DNA of 11,360 nt from Gracilaria caudata (GCA_030374735.1 JASCIV010000842.1:1-11360), one strand, 5' to 3'. Numbered from the stretch's first letter, positions 1-8,029 are shown. Numbers and translations are program-made. Notes: generated by a model not told the origin, from the sequence alone.

Positions 1-62
1 GCGCATACGGAGCGCATTCTCCGCGTGCTGACGTAATTATACGCATCGCACTCTCCAGACGC

Positions 63-79
63 CTCCCGAGCTCCGGGAG
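63..79. repeat. Small hairpin 1, related to the one at 473-489
   Basis: ctcccg (63-68) and cgggag (74-79) are perfect complements around a 5-nt loop. The sequence before it (atcgcactctccagacgc) resembles that before the second hairpin, so the two may be diverged copies. Confidence 0.45.
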
Positions 80-265
80 ACACGCAATAGGAGCGACAGC
101 ATGGCGGTACGCGCGTGAATTGCGCTCGCGGCGATGTGAACGATGGAAGAGAAGAGGAGGTGCGCCGTCATTGACGGTGATGACTTTCGTGGACGTGCGA
201 GAATGGCGACGGCGTCGAATTCAATTCCGTTGATTGAGTTTTGTGCGGTTTACTTCTTTTTTCAG

Positions 266-372
266 GCCGCATTGCTGGACAGCTCACACACGTACTGCAT
301 CTCAGCATCGGCCCCTACGCACTCGAAGAATGTGAGATCTCCCTTGAAGGTCAAACTAGGATACCCCCCTGA
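266..372 (+). CDS. Possible terminal coding exon after a strong splice acceptor
   Basis: A pyrimidine-rich tract ending in cag (about 246-265) is the best 3' splice signal near the left edge. Read in the phase beginning CGC ATT GCT GGA, the sequence after it codes for about 34 residues (RIAGQLTHVLHLSIGPYALE and on) to TGA at 370-372, and looks more protein-like than the other frames. A frame open from the window edge (3-159) could join through a donor GT at 160-161 with matching phase. That upstream peptide is Arg-rich and unconvincing. An ATG ORF also spans 143-421 without splicing and may be chance. No family is recognised. Confidence 0.22.
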
Positions 373-472
373 GAAAAACCTTCGTACCTTCCTTTCATCC
401 TACCTTCGTACGGGGCGATGAAAGAGAATGCTCATGAGTGGGTCATTCCGTGATCGCACACTCTGCCTACGC

Positions 473-489
473 CTCTCGCGCGTCGAGAG
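473..489. repeat. Small hairpin 2, related to the one at 63-79
   Basis: ctctcg (473-478) and cgagag (484-489) are perfect complements around a 5-nt loop. Compared with hairpin 1, the fourth stem pair has changed from C-G to T-A, a change on both sides that keeps pairing. The preceding gatcgcacactctgcctacgc is similar in both. Confidence 0.45.
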
Positions 490-694
490 ACGTGTGGCGC
501 ACTGTGAGAGAGGCGGGAGAAGCGAGGAAGGCTTGAGGGCTGATGAACACCGATACATTCTAACGCGTATACCAGTGCTACCGGAGAAGTACTATCGGGA
601 GGGAGATAAAATGCCTTCAAGACACATATGGGAGGAATTTATTGTTCTCGTACAAAGCTTTTACGTGCTAATGATTTGTCTGCTTCAGTTCCCA

Positions 695-752
695 CTCAGA
701 ATAAAAAGTTAGTATCGAGGCATGTTCCTGTTCCCGGCTTAAACTTTCAAAC
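695..752 (-). other. Possible 58-nt intron with TACTAAC branch point
   Basis: On the minus strand a GT (gtttga) at 752-751 is followed by a perfect TACTAAC at 714-708, a T-rich run and an AG at 696-695. The branch-to-AG distance of about 15 nt is typical of short introns. Removing it joins the frame of the 739-1236 ORF in phase to about 18 more codons ending at TAA 641-639. The donor is not a strong consensus and the acceptor ends in GAG, so this is a suggestion only. Confidence 0.22.
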
Positions 753-1236
753 CAAATGGTGAAAGCTCCTGTACGTTTTTGGGTTTGGCGTCACCAGCAG
801 AATTCAGCTGTGTAGCCTCGCAAACCCTCTCACGAAGCACTAAGAGCAATTTCTCGAAGCCCATGGATGTGTGGTCGTGCAATCGCGTGTGATTGATTTG
901 AGTATTCATCAGAGCGTCTAACCAAACATCACGATGCTGGCGTGATACAAAGGAGCACTTCACGTTGAGGCCACCTTTAGTTCGCATCATCACCACGTTT
1001 TCTTTCCTAAATATCCAAACACTCCTTATAACGCTCTTCCGCACGTGTCGCGAAGGAACTTGTTCTGCAAGAGATGAAAGAAGGGAGTGCGGTTGGGAAA
1101 AAATATTTTCCATGGTCAAGCGACCATTGCTGCAACTGAGGAGAGATGTCACTGGGAACATAAATAGAGTCCCCTCGCAAAGCTCAGCGAAATATAGGGC
1201 CTTGAATTTAGGCCAGAGCGAGATATTGAGCGTCAT
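739..1236 (-). CDS. Unrecognised ORF, possibly expressed, possibly with a 3' intron
   Basis: This is a 165-codon ORF from ATG to TAA. I do not recognise it. The protein is fairly balanced in composition, with a hydrophobic stretch near the start (residues 12-32), a Met at 42 that could be an alternative start, and an amphipathic region around MGFEKLLLVLRERV in the C-terminal third. That last part loosely recalls the segment before the catalytic domain of PIF/Harbinger transposases, but no DDE residues or transposon ends are visible, so this is only a hint. Near the stop a possible intron (695-752) would replace the last residues with another short tail ending at 639. It is as likely to be a chance ORF or a gene remnant as a working gene. 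Confidence 0.3.
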   Translation of the reverse strand: MTLNISLWPKFKALYFAELCEGTLFMFPVTSLLSCSNGRLTMENIFSQPHSLLSSLAEQVPSRHVRKSVIRSVWIFRKENVVMMRTKGGLNVKCSFVSRQHRDVWLDALMNTQINHTRLHDHTSMGFEKLLLVLRERVCEATQLNSAGDAKPKNVQELSPFGLKV

Positions 1237-1648
1237 TCAAGTCGTAAGCTGCAGAGACAGAACTGCTCGGCGTGTTCTGCTCGCTTTAGTGACCAAAAAC
1301 GATGCGATATCTCACGAATCCTATCCATAGCCCAAGAAACCATTAGTTGCTAGGAAGAACGTGATCAGAATAAAAGAGCAGTTCGAGGGGGGCTATGAAA
1401 ATATTGCTGCAGCAGATATGTCTAGATGCAGACCTGTCCGAGATGTCTACTTATCCGCACGAGCAACGTAATGAAATGGAAAGAGGCAAAAGTTGATTGC
1501 AACGGAGAAAATTGACGATAAAGCGTTATCGCAAAAGAATCGAATGTGAATGGAATGTAAACGGATGAAGTGAAGCCAGATTAAGTTCAAAAGAGCTTGA
1601 AAACTGCAGAAGATCTTTCAGAGGCGGAGGAAGTTGTAAGTTGGGTGG
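1237..1648. other. No gene seen
   Basis: All frames are broken by stops. The only structure noted is a 6-bp hairpin (cgataa 1516-1521 with ttatcg after a 4-nt loop). A CACGTG lies at about 1042, inside the neighbouring ORF. Confidence 0.6.
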
Positions 1649-1708
1649 ATCGCATAAATACCGCCCCGCTCACTACCATCGTAGTGAGCGGGGCGGTATT
1701 TATGCGAT
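1649..1708. repeat. Perfect 28-bp inverted repeat with 4-nt loop
   Basis: The arms 1649-1676 and 1681-1708 are exact reverse complements, separated by CATC (1677-1680). Each arm has an AT-rich outer part (ATCGCATAAATA) and a GC-rich inner part (CCGCCCCGCTCACTAC). The match stops abruptly outside the arms, apart from a possible G-T wobble. As RNA it would be an shRNA-like hairpin on either strand; as DNA it could form a cruciform. No ORF with support crosses it. It could also be a fold-back assembly or cloning artefact. Confidence 0.95.
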
Positions 1709-2015
1709 TGATATCCATTGCCTTTAGCGTTGCGCCACTCTTACTTTTTAGCATTTGAGTAAGTCGCGTAATCGTGATTTTGTCATATAACTCCACTAAC
1801 AACGAAGTTAAACCCCTGCACTACGATGTCAGCACTCGGAGATCGGTGCACTTAATGGCCGAGCTCTTGAGTTTGCCTTTGTTGTTGGCGACAGAGCAAG
1901 AATGGGTGGCGCGGTGCAGGCGTGGCTGACACGCGCCGTGGGACAGCCACACGGGTAGCTGGAAAGTCCGAACTCGAAGTTGGCACGCTCGGGCACGAGT
2001 GCACGACGTGCAAGA

Positions 2016-2040
2016 TTCGAGCTTCGAGCTTCGAGCTTCG
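2016..2040 (+). repeat. 7-bp tandem repeat TTCGAGC
   Basis: There are three exact copies of TTCGAGC (2016-2036) followed by a partial fourth, TTCG. Confidence 0.95.
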
Positions 2041-2274
2041 CACTTCTCGTGGCTCTCGGATATCTATCAAAATTTTTGATGTAAAAACTCAAGCGCGTGT
2101 TGTCGATAAACAAGCGAGTGCGGATAACGGGGCGCAAGACAGCGAATAACGAGCCGGCGACGAGAAAGAAAATGCGGGGCATGGTTCATCGAACTGGTAC
2201 GGGCGTTTTGGGGACATGGGGTGCGGTGTGGGGGAGCTTCACCGCGATTCCTTCTCAGCTCGTATGAACACAGA

Positions 2275-2294
2275 GGCACACAGTGGCACACAGT
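2275..2294 (+). repeat. 10-bp tandem duplication GGCACACAGT
   Basis: There are two exact adjacent copies (2275-2284 and 2285-2294), immediately before the ATTGG box of repeat copy A. Confidence 0.95.
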
Positions 2295-2295
2295 G

Positions 2296-2430
2296 ATTGG
2301 TGCCTGGAGAGGCGGTGACGTTGCCCTGCACGTGACTGGTGGCGCTTTGCGCGAGATTGATTGCTGCAGCCGCTGAACAGCCGCCCAATCAGAACGGGGC
2401 GGCAGCGATGCACGCATCGTTTCCGTTTCC
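2296..2430 (+). repeat. Dispersed ATTGG-CACGTGAC-CCAAT repeat, copy A
   Basis: The order is ATTGGTGC at 2296, CACGTGACTGG at 2329-2339, CCCAATCAG at 2384-2392, then GCGATGCACGC and GTTTCCGTTTCC (2419-2430). The gap between ATTGG and CACGTG is 28 bp, and from CACGTG start to CCAAT start is 56 bp. The ATTGGTGC head, CACGTGAC core, CCCAATCAg box and GTTTCCGTTTC tail match copy C read on the minus strand. It lies downstream of the 3' end of the NLR-like gene. The elements are NF-Y (CCAAT) and bHLH/bZIP (CACGTG) type sites, but whether they act is unknown. Confidence 0.7.
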
Positions 2431-2620
2431 GTGGCCGACAGCTCGACCAACAGCTGCAAGCCGAGCTCACGGCGGAGGTGCGCTGCGACCAGAAAGAGTT
2501 GGAAGCTTCGGGAGCAAAGAGCATCGCTAAAGTACGCCTGTGCCCAGCTGACGGGCGTGAGATATTCCTGCAACGGTAGCGCAAGGGCTTGGTTTAAGTC
2601 AAGGTCAGCATCACTAATCA

Positions 2621-5600
2621 TCAACGCATTATTTTGCAGTAACCTGAAGCGTCTCTTGAGAAACAAAGATCAGTGCCGTCGATGCGGAGCAAGGGATGTC
2701 CATCACGCGTTGCCAGCTGCAGCAGAGTGCCGTCGTGGCTTTTCTCCATCACTGCGGTAACTTCCTCAAACCTGTTGGATGACCACGAGAGCGGCAGGTT
2801 GCGTAGAGTTAAGTGCCATGCAGCATCGCCGGACGTCATCACGCACCGGGTCTCACCAGTATGCGTTCGGCGCACCTCCCATAGCTCGCTCTTCATATCA
2901 GAGTACCACGGAACCGATACAACACGACATCCGTCGTCATCCACCCCCACTGCACGCACTGCAGCCGGAAGATTGAGTACGTCAATGATTGCACCGCTGC
3001 GTCCGTCCCATATTCGCACCGTCATGTCGCCTGACCCAGACACAATTACGCTGCCATCGTTGTTAATCGCCACACAAGTCACCCACGAAATGTGACCGAA
3101 AAGTGGATATCCCAACCTCGCTCCATTCTCCCCGTCCCACATTCTCAGTGTCTTGTCCTTTGCTCCAGATACAATGCGTCTTGCATCACGGCTTATCCCA
3201 ACACATTCCAGACCCCCATCGTGGCCAACAAGGGCGTTTCCCACAGCCTCCCCGCTGTGGCCGTCCCATATTCGCCCCGTGCCGTCGCGTGATCCAGTAA
3301 CAATGCGACTACCGTCCTCGCTCACCGCCACACACGTTACCCAAAAATCATGACCAAGAAGGGGGTTTCCGGCCGCCTCTCTACCACGAGCGTCCCATGT
3401 TCGCATTGACTTATCGCGGGATCCAGAGAAAATATGACTTCCGTCGCCACTCAACGCAACACATTGCACCGCCCCGGTGTGACCAACGAGCGCATTTCCT
3501 ACCACCTTTCCGCTGCCATCATCCCATATCCGCACAGTGCCGTCGCCTGATCCGTACACAATGCGACTTCCGTCAGCGCTCAAGGCCACACAAGACACCC
3601 GGTAATCGAAGAGCCCAATTCCGATGGCCACCAAGGTGCGCCCATCCCATATTCGCAACTCGGAGTTGGGGTGTCCTACCGAAGATAGACCGTAGTCGTT
3701 TGATACGGACACAATGCGGCTTCCATCGCCGCTCACCACCACACGACGCACCTCATTGGTGTGACCGACAAGCGCGTCTCCCACCGCATCTCCGCTGCAC
3801 CCGTCCCATATTCGCACCGTTTTGTCCGTTGAGCCAGACACGATGCGACTTCCGCTACTACTCACCGCAACGCAAAGCACCGAGCCGGCGTGATCAACGA
3901 GCGCATCTCGTACCTTCTCCCCGCTGCGACCATCCCATATTCGCACAGTTCCGTTGCGTGACCCGGATGCAATGCGACTACCATCAGCGCTCACGGCCAC
4001 ACAACTCACCAAATCGCCTTGACCGACTAGCGTGTCTCCCACAGCCTTCAAACTGCGTTCGTCCCATATTTGCAAAACGCCATAAGACGACGCGGTCACA
4101 ACTACATTCCCGTTTGCGTTGACGGCAAAAGAACGATACTCGTCTTTTTGGCAGAGAGGCAGTGCCTGCGTCCTTTGCCGCCCAGTATTTCTGTTGTACT
4201 GTGTGACTCCCACCCGGTTATTGGACCTCCAGACGAAAGACACCCGATCCTCGTTCGCAGAAAGACTCTCAATACTCCCGAAGCTTTTCAATACGTCTAC
4301 TACAACTCCCTCAACGGGCGGTAGAAATCCAACTGATGCCTTCGCCCACGGCCGCGGTGCATGATGTTCGATATCGTTAATGAATTCTAGAGTTCTCTCG
4401 CATCGCTGTGCGTACTGCACCAAATGCCCATACAACCGAAACCATGCGTCGTATGGGTTTTCACTCACAGCCCTGCAGCTCATGCGCGCGGCTTTAGCAA
4501 TCATATCCAGATGAACCACATCCAAATGATACATTATATATTCTTCACTGGATTCTCTCAAACGCATTGCATCTCTTCCGTAATCAATGTCCTGCTCCAC
4601 CTGATAGATCCCACCCTCTGTTAAGCGCTTCACAATCCATTGCGGTCTCGAGAGTAACCCTACCAACTCGTCATAATAGCCTGAGTGTAATAGTAGACGA
4701 CAGAGATTATCATGAATATATCCATCTACTTCAGTATCCCACCACGCTTCGAACTCCACATGCCGTTCACCTATCTCCTCAAACGGTGTGGACTTCCCTT
4801 TATCTTCTGCTGGCGTTTCTGGGCCGAATCTGAGAAACGTTGGCCGCTTTTCTCGCTTGATTATTGTAAACTTTCTTCGCTTCAATGTGGTTACCGGGTG
4901 CTCCGTAAGACCACCAGCTACATGTTGCTCTTGCTCGTCGAATAAATCGCTCTGAGCAACTGGAATGTAATTGCGTACCAGAGTCCGAAAGAACTGCTGC
5001 GTTTCATTCCGCTCCGAAGCTTGCCGCATCGCGATATCTAGAACCAAATCGTGCAGCTCTATAGTAACTCCATCAGTATCTCGCCATACTTGCACGACAG
5101 AAACATCGAACAGCGTATATGCCACCCTTTCAGCTTCCTCTAAACCTTTCATGCCCCACAACCGTCGCAGAGTGTTTAGGGGAACGGTCTGCTTCTTTCG
5201 AAGTACGCACAGTGCTCGGAACCATTCCGCGTACTTCGTGCCTGCATTCTGGTTCTGCAGGACTCTCAACGACGTTTCAACAATCTTTGGCAGGGTACCG
5301 TAATCTTTGATAGGTTCCCTCAATAGATCCGTACGACCTGACGAGATATCCTGATAGAAATCTGACCATGCGTTTTGCTTCTCATTCGCACGTTTCATGC
5401 GCGAGATGAGCAACACAGATGCTCCACTTATGCCAAGTGCAAGGGGGAGTCCTTGGCACAGCTGAAGAATAGCTTCGAGTGCGTACTTATTCTTATGAAC
5501 AAGATCATCATTCAAATCAAAACCCGCATGCGTCATCAGCATACATCGCGCCAGCTCGCACTGTGCTTCCTTAACTTTGAATTCTATCAATCTATCTGCC

Positions 5601-6544
5601 CGATGGAGAAATCTTTTGTCTCTTGAACTGTACACAAGACGACTTTCGCCGTTCAACATCCTTCTCATGATTGTGAACACATCAGAATCAATATCATTCA
5701 CCCACCAGATATCATCGATTAAAAACAGACACGCATGAGGCTCAAACCAGTGACATGCTTCATCCACCGTTTCGGACAGCGTGTTCAAGTTTGCCAACTT
5801 TCGAGCCCAATGTTCCCCGCCTCCTGTGCAAGCCACAGCTCTCCTGATTTCTTGAATGATGGTGTGTAAACTAGAATCGTGCGTAAGTTGAATGTACAGG
5901 ATACCACCCGAAAACCTGTCCTTGATTTCTCCATCAGTTGCGAGTCCTCGCAGAGCGCAAGTCTTGCCAACACCACCTTGGCCGGAGGCAACAACGGCGA
6001 CTACCATATCACCGCTTTCATTCAAGACTGCTGACTTGAGTTGTCCCTCGCATCTGGTTGAGTTGTAATCCAATGTTAATCGGAGTGGGTTGTGAGGAAC
6101 GTTACTGCGGGGCATGTACTTGGCAGGTTCTGCTGAATGCTCAGTCCTAAGGGTTTCGGCGACGTAGTTACTCAAGAAGTCAAAGAACTCCTTCACATCA
6201 TCTTCACACTGTTGAAGAACATCCTTCGTTCGCCTTACGCGTCCGAAGAGGATGTTCATGCGCTTTGAGTTCTCAAGTTGCTTCTGCTGCTTGGCGATTG
6301 CCTCAGCATTCTCTTGCAGTGTGGCGGCATAGTCGCTCATTCTTTTATCCGTGATGTAATCCGGAGAGCGTTGTTGAAGTGTTCTGATCATTTCAGAGGC
6401 GGCATTGTAGCGTCGTTGAAGGCGACGAAACGTTCGGAGATTATCCTCGTCGATGTCCTTACGTTCGAAGAAGACGTTGACGCTTCTCTCGAGCTGCTCC
6501 AGTAATTCCAGCACGTCTGATGAACGGCGCACAAAACTAGTCAT
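2621..6544 (-). CDS. STAND/NLR-type ATPase: helical bundle, NB-ARC, winged helix, APAF-1-like helices, WD40 array
   Basis: This is a 1307-residue intracellular nucleotide-switch protein. Residues 1-135 are helical and charged, resembling the four-helix N-terminal bundles of NLR/MLKL-type proteins. NB-ARC motifs follow: P-loop GQGGVGKT (188-195), kinase-2 LFLIDDIW (273-280), sensor-like SRLVYSSRD (301-309) and GLPLAL (365-370). A winged helix has LHD (497-499) at the MHD position. Residues about 605-660 resemble the APAF-1 helical region. From about 790 to 1225 run WD40 blades with W-D (or W-E) pairs at 827, 870, 913, 966, 1007, 1050, 1093, 1136, 1179 and 1222. Family knowledge: WD40 senses a ligand, ATP exchange drives oligomerisation, and the N-terminus signals. 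The ligand and output here are unknown. The start at 6544 is the first in-frame ATG; the frame stays open to 6748 but only from GTG, and that stretch is pyrimidine-rich and UTR-like. No intron is needed. Blade 4 carries a 10-residue insertion. The domain calls are firm; the biological role (immunity, incompatibility or cell death) is inference. Confidence 0.93.
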   Translation of the reverse strand: MTSFVRRSSDVLELLEQLERSVNVFFERKDIDEDNLRTFRRLQRRYNAASEMIRTLQQRSPDYITDKRMSDYAATLQENAEAIAKQQKQLENSKRMNILFGRVRRTKDVLQQCEDDVKEFFDFLSNYVAETLRTEHSAEPAKYMPRSNVPHNPLRLTLDYNSTRCEGQLKSAVLNESGDMVVAVVASGQGGVGKTCALRGLATDGEIKDRFSGGILYIQLTHDSSLHTIIQEIRRAVACTGGGEHWARKLANLNTLSETVDEACHWFEPHACLFLIDDIWWVNDIDSDVFTIMRRMLNGESRLVYSSRDKRFLHRADRLIEFKVKEAQCELARCMLMTHAGFDLNDDLVHKNKYALEAILQLCQGLPLALGISGASVLLISRMKRANEKQNAWSDFYQDISSGRTDLLREPIKDYGTLPKIVETSLRVLQNQNAGTKYAEWFRALCVLRKKQTVPLNTLRRLWGMKGLEEAERVAYTLFDVSVVQVWRDTDGVTIELHDLVLDIAMRQASERNETQQFFRTLVRNYIPVAQSDLFDEQEQHVAGGLTEHPVTTLKRRKFTIIKREKRPTFLRFGPETPAEDKGKSTPFEEIGERHVEFEAWWDTEVDGYIHDNLCRLLLHSGYYDELVGLLSRPQWIVKRLTEGGIYQVEQDIDYGRDAMRLRESSEEYIMYHLDVVHLDMIAKAARMSCRAVSENPYDAWFRLYGHLVQYAQRCERTLEFINDIEHHAPRPWAKASVGFLPPVEGVVVDVLKSFGSIESLSANEDRVSFVWRSNNRVGVTQYNRNTGRQRTQALPLCQKDEYRSFAVNANGNVVVTASSYGVLQIWDERSLKAVGDTLVGQGDLVSCVAVSADGSRIASGSRNGTVRIWDGRSGEKVRDALVDHAGSVLCVAVSSSGSRIVSGSTDKTVRIWDGCSGDAVGDALVGHTNEVRRVVVSGDGSRIVSVSNDYGLSSVGHPNSELRIWDGRTLVAIGIGLFDYRVSCVALSADGSRIVYGSGDGTVRIWDDGSGKVVGNALVGHTGAVQCVALSGDGSHIFSGSRDKSMRTWDARGREAAGNPLLGHDFWVTCVAVSEDGSRIVTGSRDGTGRIWDGHSGEAVGNALVGHDGGLECVGISRDARRIVSGAKDKTLRMWDGENGARLGYPLFGHISWVTCVAINNDGSVIVSGSGDMTVRIWDGRSGAIIDVLNLPAAVRAVGVDDDGCRVVSVPWYSDMKSELWEVRRTHTGETRCVMTSGDAAWHLTLRNLPLSWSSNRFEEVTAVMEKSHDGTLLQLATRDGHPLLRIDGTDLCFSRDASGYCKIMR
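2870..4177 (-). repeat. Intragenic tandem WD40-coding repeat, 129-nt unit
   Basis: This is the 3' third of the NLR-like gene. The coding unit is 129 nt (43 codons), and eight of the nine intervals between successive Trp-Asp pairs are 41 or 43 residues; the exception, blade 4, is 53. The core TVRIWDG recurs, and its codons are nearly the same each time, visible on the plus strand as cccatattcgca near 3007, 3267, 3648, 3808 and 3938. Typical blade features are S-DGSRI-SGS-D before the Trp. Degenerate flanking blades may exist at about 760-785 and after 1230, which would suggest two propellers as in APAF-1. Arrays this regular can recombine and change blade number, as known for fungal NACHT/NB-ARC-WD40 genes. 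Confidence 0.88.
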
Positions 6545-7373
6545 GACGAAAAGCACGCGGTGACAACAAGAGGAGAGAACAAAGCGTATGTGTCGATGGG
6601 GTTGGCCGCATTGGGTGTGTCTGCGTCGCAAGGAGCTGGGAATGGCGAAGAGGTTGCTTCCAGGTACTTTCGAGCAAGAGGAGTGTGTGGCGAAGTAGAT
6701 TGCAGCAACAAGAAAACCTGGACAACGCTTCAGAACAAGGTCGCTCACAGATCATGAGGCGTTGGTGACCTAGAGTGATTTGCCATAGCAACGGAGAAAC
6801 AAAATACTGCTGCGACACCAACAAGTGGATCTTCGCCCGTATAAAGAATACAGTGCAGCAATGTGGCACATCATCATCATGATCGTATGCATGGGAAGGA
6901 TGGGGAGGAGAGGAAAGCGAGTCAATTTCGCTTGGGAGATTTGGTTGGCTAGTAGATACAGTTGTACTGCACCATGCTGTATCTTGCAGCAGTAGACAGC
7001 AACGACGACGACTACTTTCGAAGAACGGTGGGGTCGTGCGTGAGGACAGCGGTGTACTGCAACACTGTGCCACTTTTAATGGCACGCCCTTGCAGCCGCA
7101 CATTGCTGCGCGCCGCTTTTAGTTGGGCGAAAGCCATGCAGCCTTGAAGGCCTTGAAGGGGCAGCTTTATTACAACACGACGCTTCTCTATCCTATCTTG
7201 CCATGGAGAACAAAGGAGACTCATCGCTCAGAAGTCTCTGACAGGCGCAGAAACGCGCCGGCCCATCGGTCCCCTAGAGTTCGCGCAGCTCCCCGTCGTG
7301 AGCTCGGCGTGTCGCTGTTCGTCGTCTCGTCGTCTGGTCATCTCGTCTACGAAGAGTGGGGGTGAGACTGAAC
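6545..7373. other. Presumed upstream region of the NLR-like gene; no gene seen
   Basis: The minus-strand leader before the ATG at 6544 is pyrimidine-rich (tttgttctctcctcttgttg), as expected for a 5' untranslated region. No clear TATA box is seen on the minus strand. A TATAAA on the plus strand at 6840-6845 points the other way and has only a 44-codon ORF beyond it. The remaining ORFs are short and unconvincing. Confidence 0.5.
7142..7159 (+). repeat. 9-bp tandem duplication CCTTGAAGG
   Basis: There are two adjacent copies of CCTTGAAGG, next to a GC-rich stretch. No gene is seen here. Confidence 0.85.
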
Positions 7374-7375
7374 CG

Positions 7376-7474
7376 GCATGCGCATCGTTGCCGCTGCCAT
7401 CTGATTGGGTAGCTGTCGGCATGGATCTCGCTCCAGCCACCGTTGGTCACGTGAGTATCTCCTCCGGCACCAAT
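7376..7474 (-). repeat. Dispersed ATTGG-CACGTGAC-CCAAT repeat, copy B
   Basis: Read on the minus strand: ATTGGTGCCGGAGG from 7474, CACGTGAC at 7453-7446, CCCAATCAGATGGCAGCGGC from about 7409, then GCGCATGC. The gap from ATTGG to CACGTG is 16 bp and from CACGTG start to CCAAT start 45 bp. The edge of this copy lies 12 bp from the hairpin-rich element at 7487-7679. Confidence 0.7.
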
Positions 7475-7486
7475 CTCAATCTCTCT

Positions 7487-7679
7487 GTGAGATCATCCAA
7501 AAATTGACTACAGCTGCACTCAGCACACTTTTGAACCAACCACCTTCCAAAGATTGGAAACGAAATGGTTGGGGCGTCTCCCTAATCTGTCGTTCTGCAG
7601 CGGGTATGAAAGACCCGCTGCACAGCGACACTTCGGCAAGAACCGAAGTAACAAAATTTTAATTCTTGGATGATCTCAC
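7487..7679. ncRNA. Multi-hairpin element with 19-bp terminal stem (structured RNA or MITE-like)
   Basis: The ends pair: 7487-7505 with 7661-7679, 19 bp with one mismatch, which becomes a G-U pair if the minus strand is transcribed. Inside are a compound hairpin (ccaacca 7536-7542 with tggttgg 7566-7572, enclosing ttccaa/ttggaa), a long hairpin (tgtcg 7588-7592 plus tgcagcgggt 7596-7605, pairing with 7613-7622 and 7626-7630 around a 3x3 internal loop) and a 6-bp hairpin (cttcgg 7631-7636, ccgaag 7643-7648). An AT-rich segment (acaaaattttaatt) precedes the closing arm. I could not match it to a known snRNA, snoRNA, RNase P, SRP or ribozyme. No clear target-site duplication flanks it. Confidence 0.55.
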
Positions 7680-8029
7680 CCTGTGCCAGGCCTGTTCTGT
7701 GCGCCACTGTATGCCGCTCTCGCCCTTGCGTCAGTCCGTCACATGCATGAAGCGTCTGAAGGTGAAGGGTAACTCATACTTATTTTGAAGGCACGGCAAA
7801 TTTTGCAGGTCCTGCACCTGCACAACGTTTGTTGTAAACGCTCACCACCGACGCCAAGAGCCACCGCATCCAGATAGACGGGTTAGTGATAAAGATTACT
7901 CGCCATCAAGTCTCGGAAGGCGCAAAAGAGCACTCTGTCATCACCCCAAATGCGTTCGCGACGGTCCCGGCCGGCAGCTGGTCGCCTCGTCGTCGCGCGT
8001 CGCGGAGGAGGAGGTGCAAAGTTGGCTTT

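Noticed and set aside
2067..2666. 199-codon minus-strand ORF past the 3' end of the NLR-like gene
   Set aside because: It overlaps the gene's end and repeat copy A, has no domain, and looks like chance.
3397..4122. 241-codon plus-strand ORF opposite the WD40 region
   Set aside because: It is an antisense shadow of the repetitive WD40 codons; its protein is a low-complexity Arg/Pro/His-rich echo of the 129-nt unit.
6545..6748. N-terminal extension of the NLR-like protein
   Set aside because: It would need a GTG start, and the sequence is pyrimidine-rich and leader-like.
6840..6995. TATAAA followed by a 44-codon ORF
   Set aside because: The ATG is only about 20 bp past the TATA, and the peptide looks random.
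6537..7103. 188-codon minus-strand ORF upstream of the NLR-like gene
   Set aside because: Ser/Cys/His-rich with no domain; it overlaps the presumed leader in another frame.
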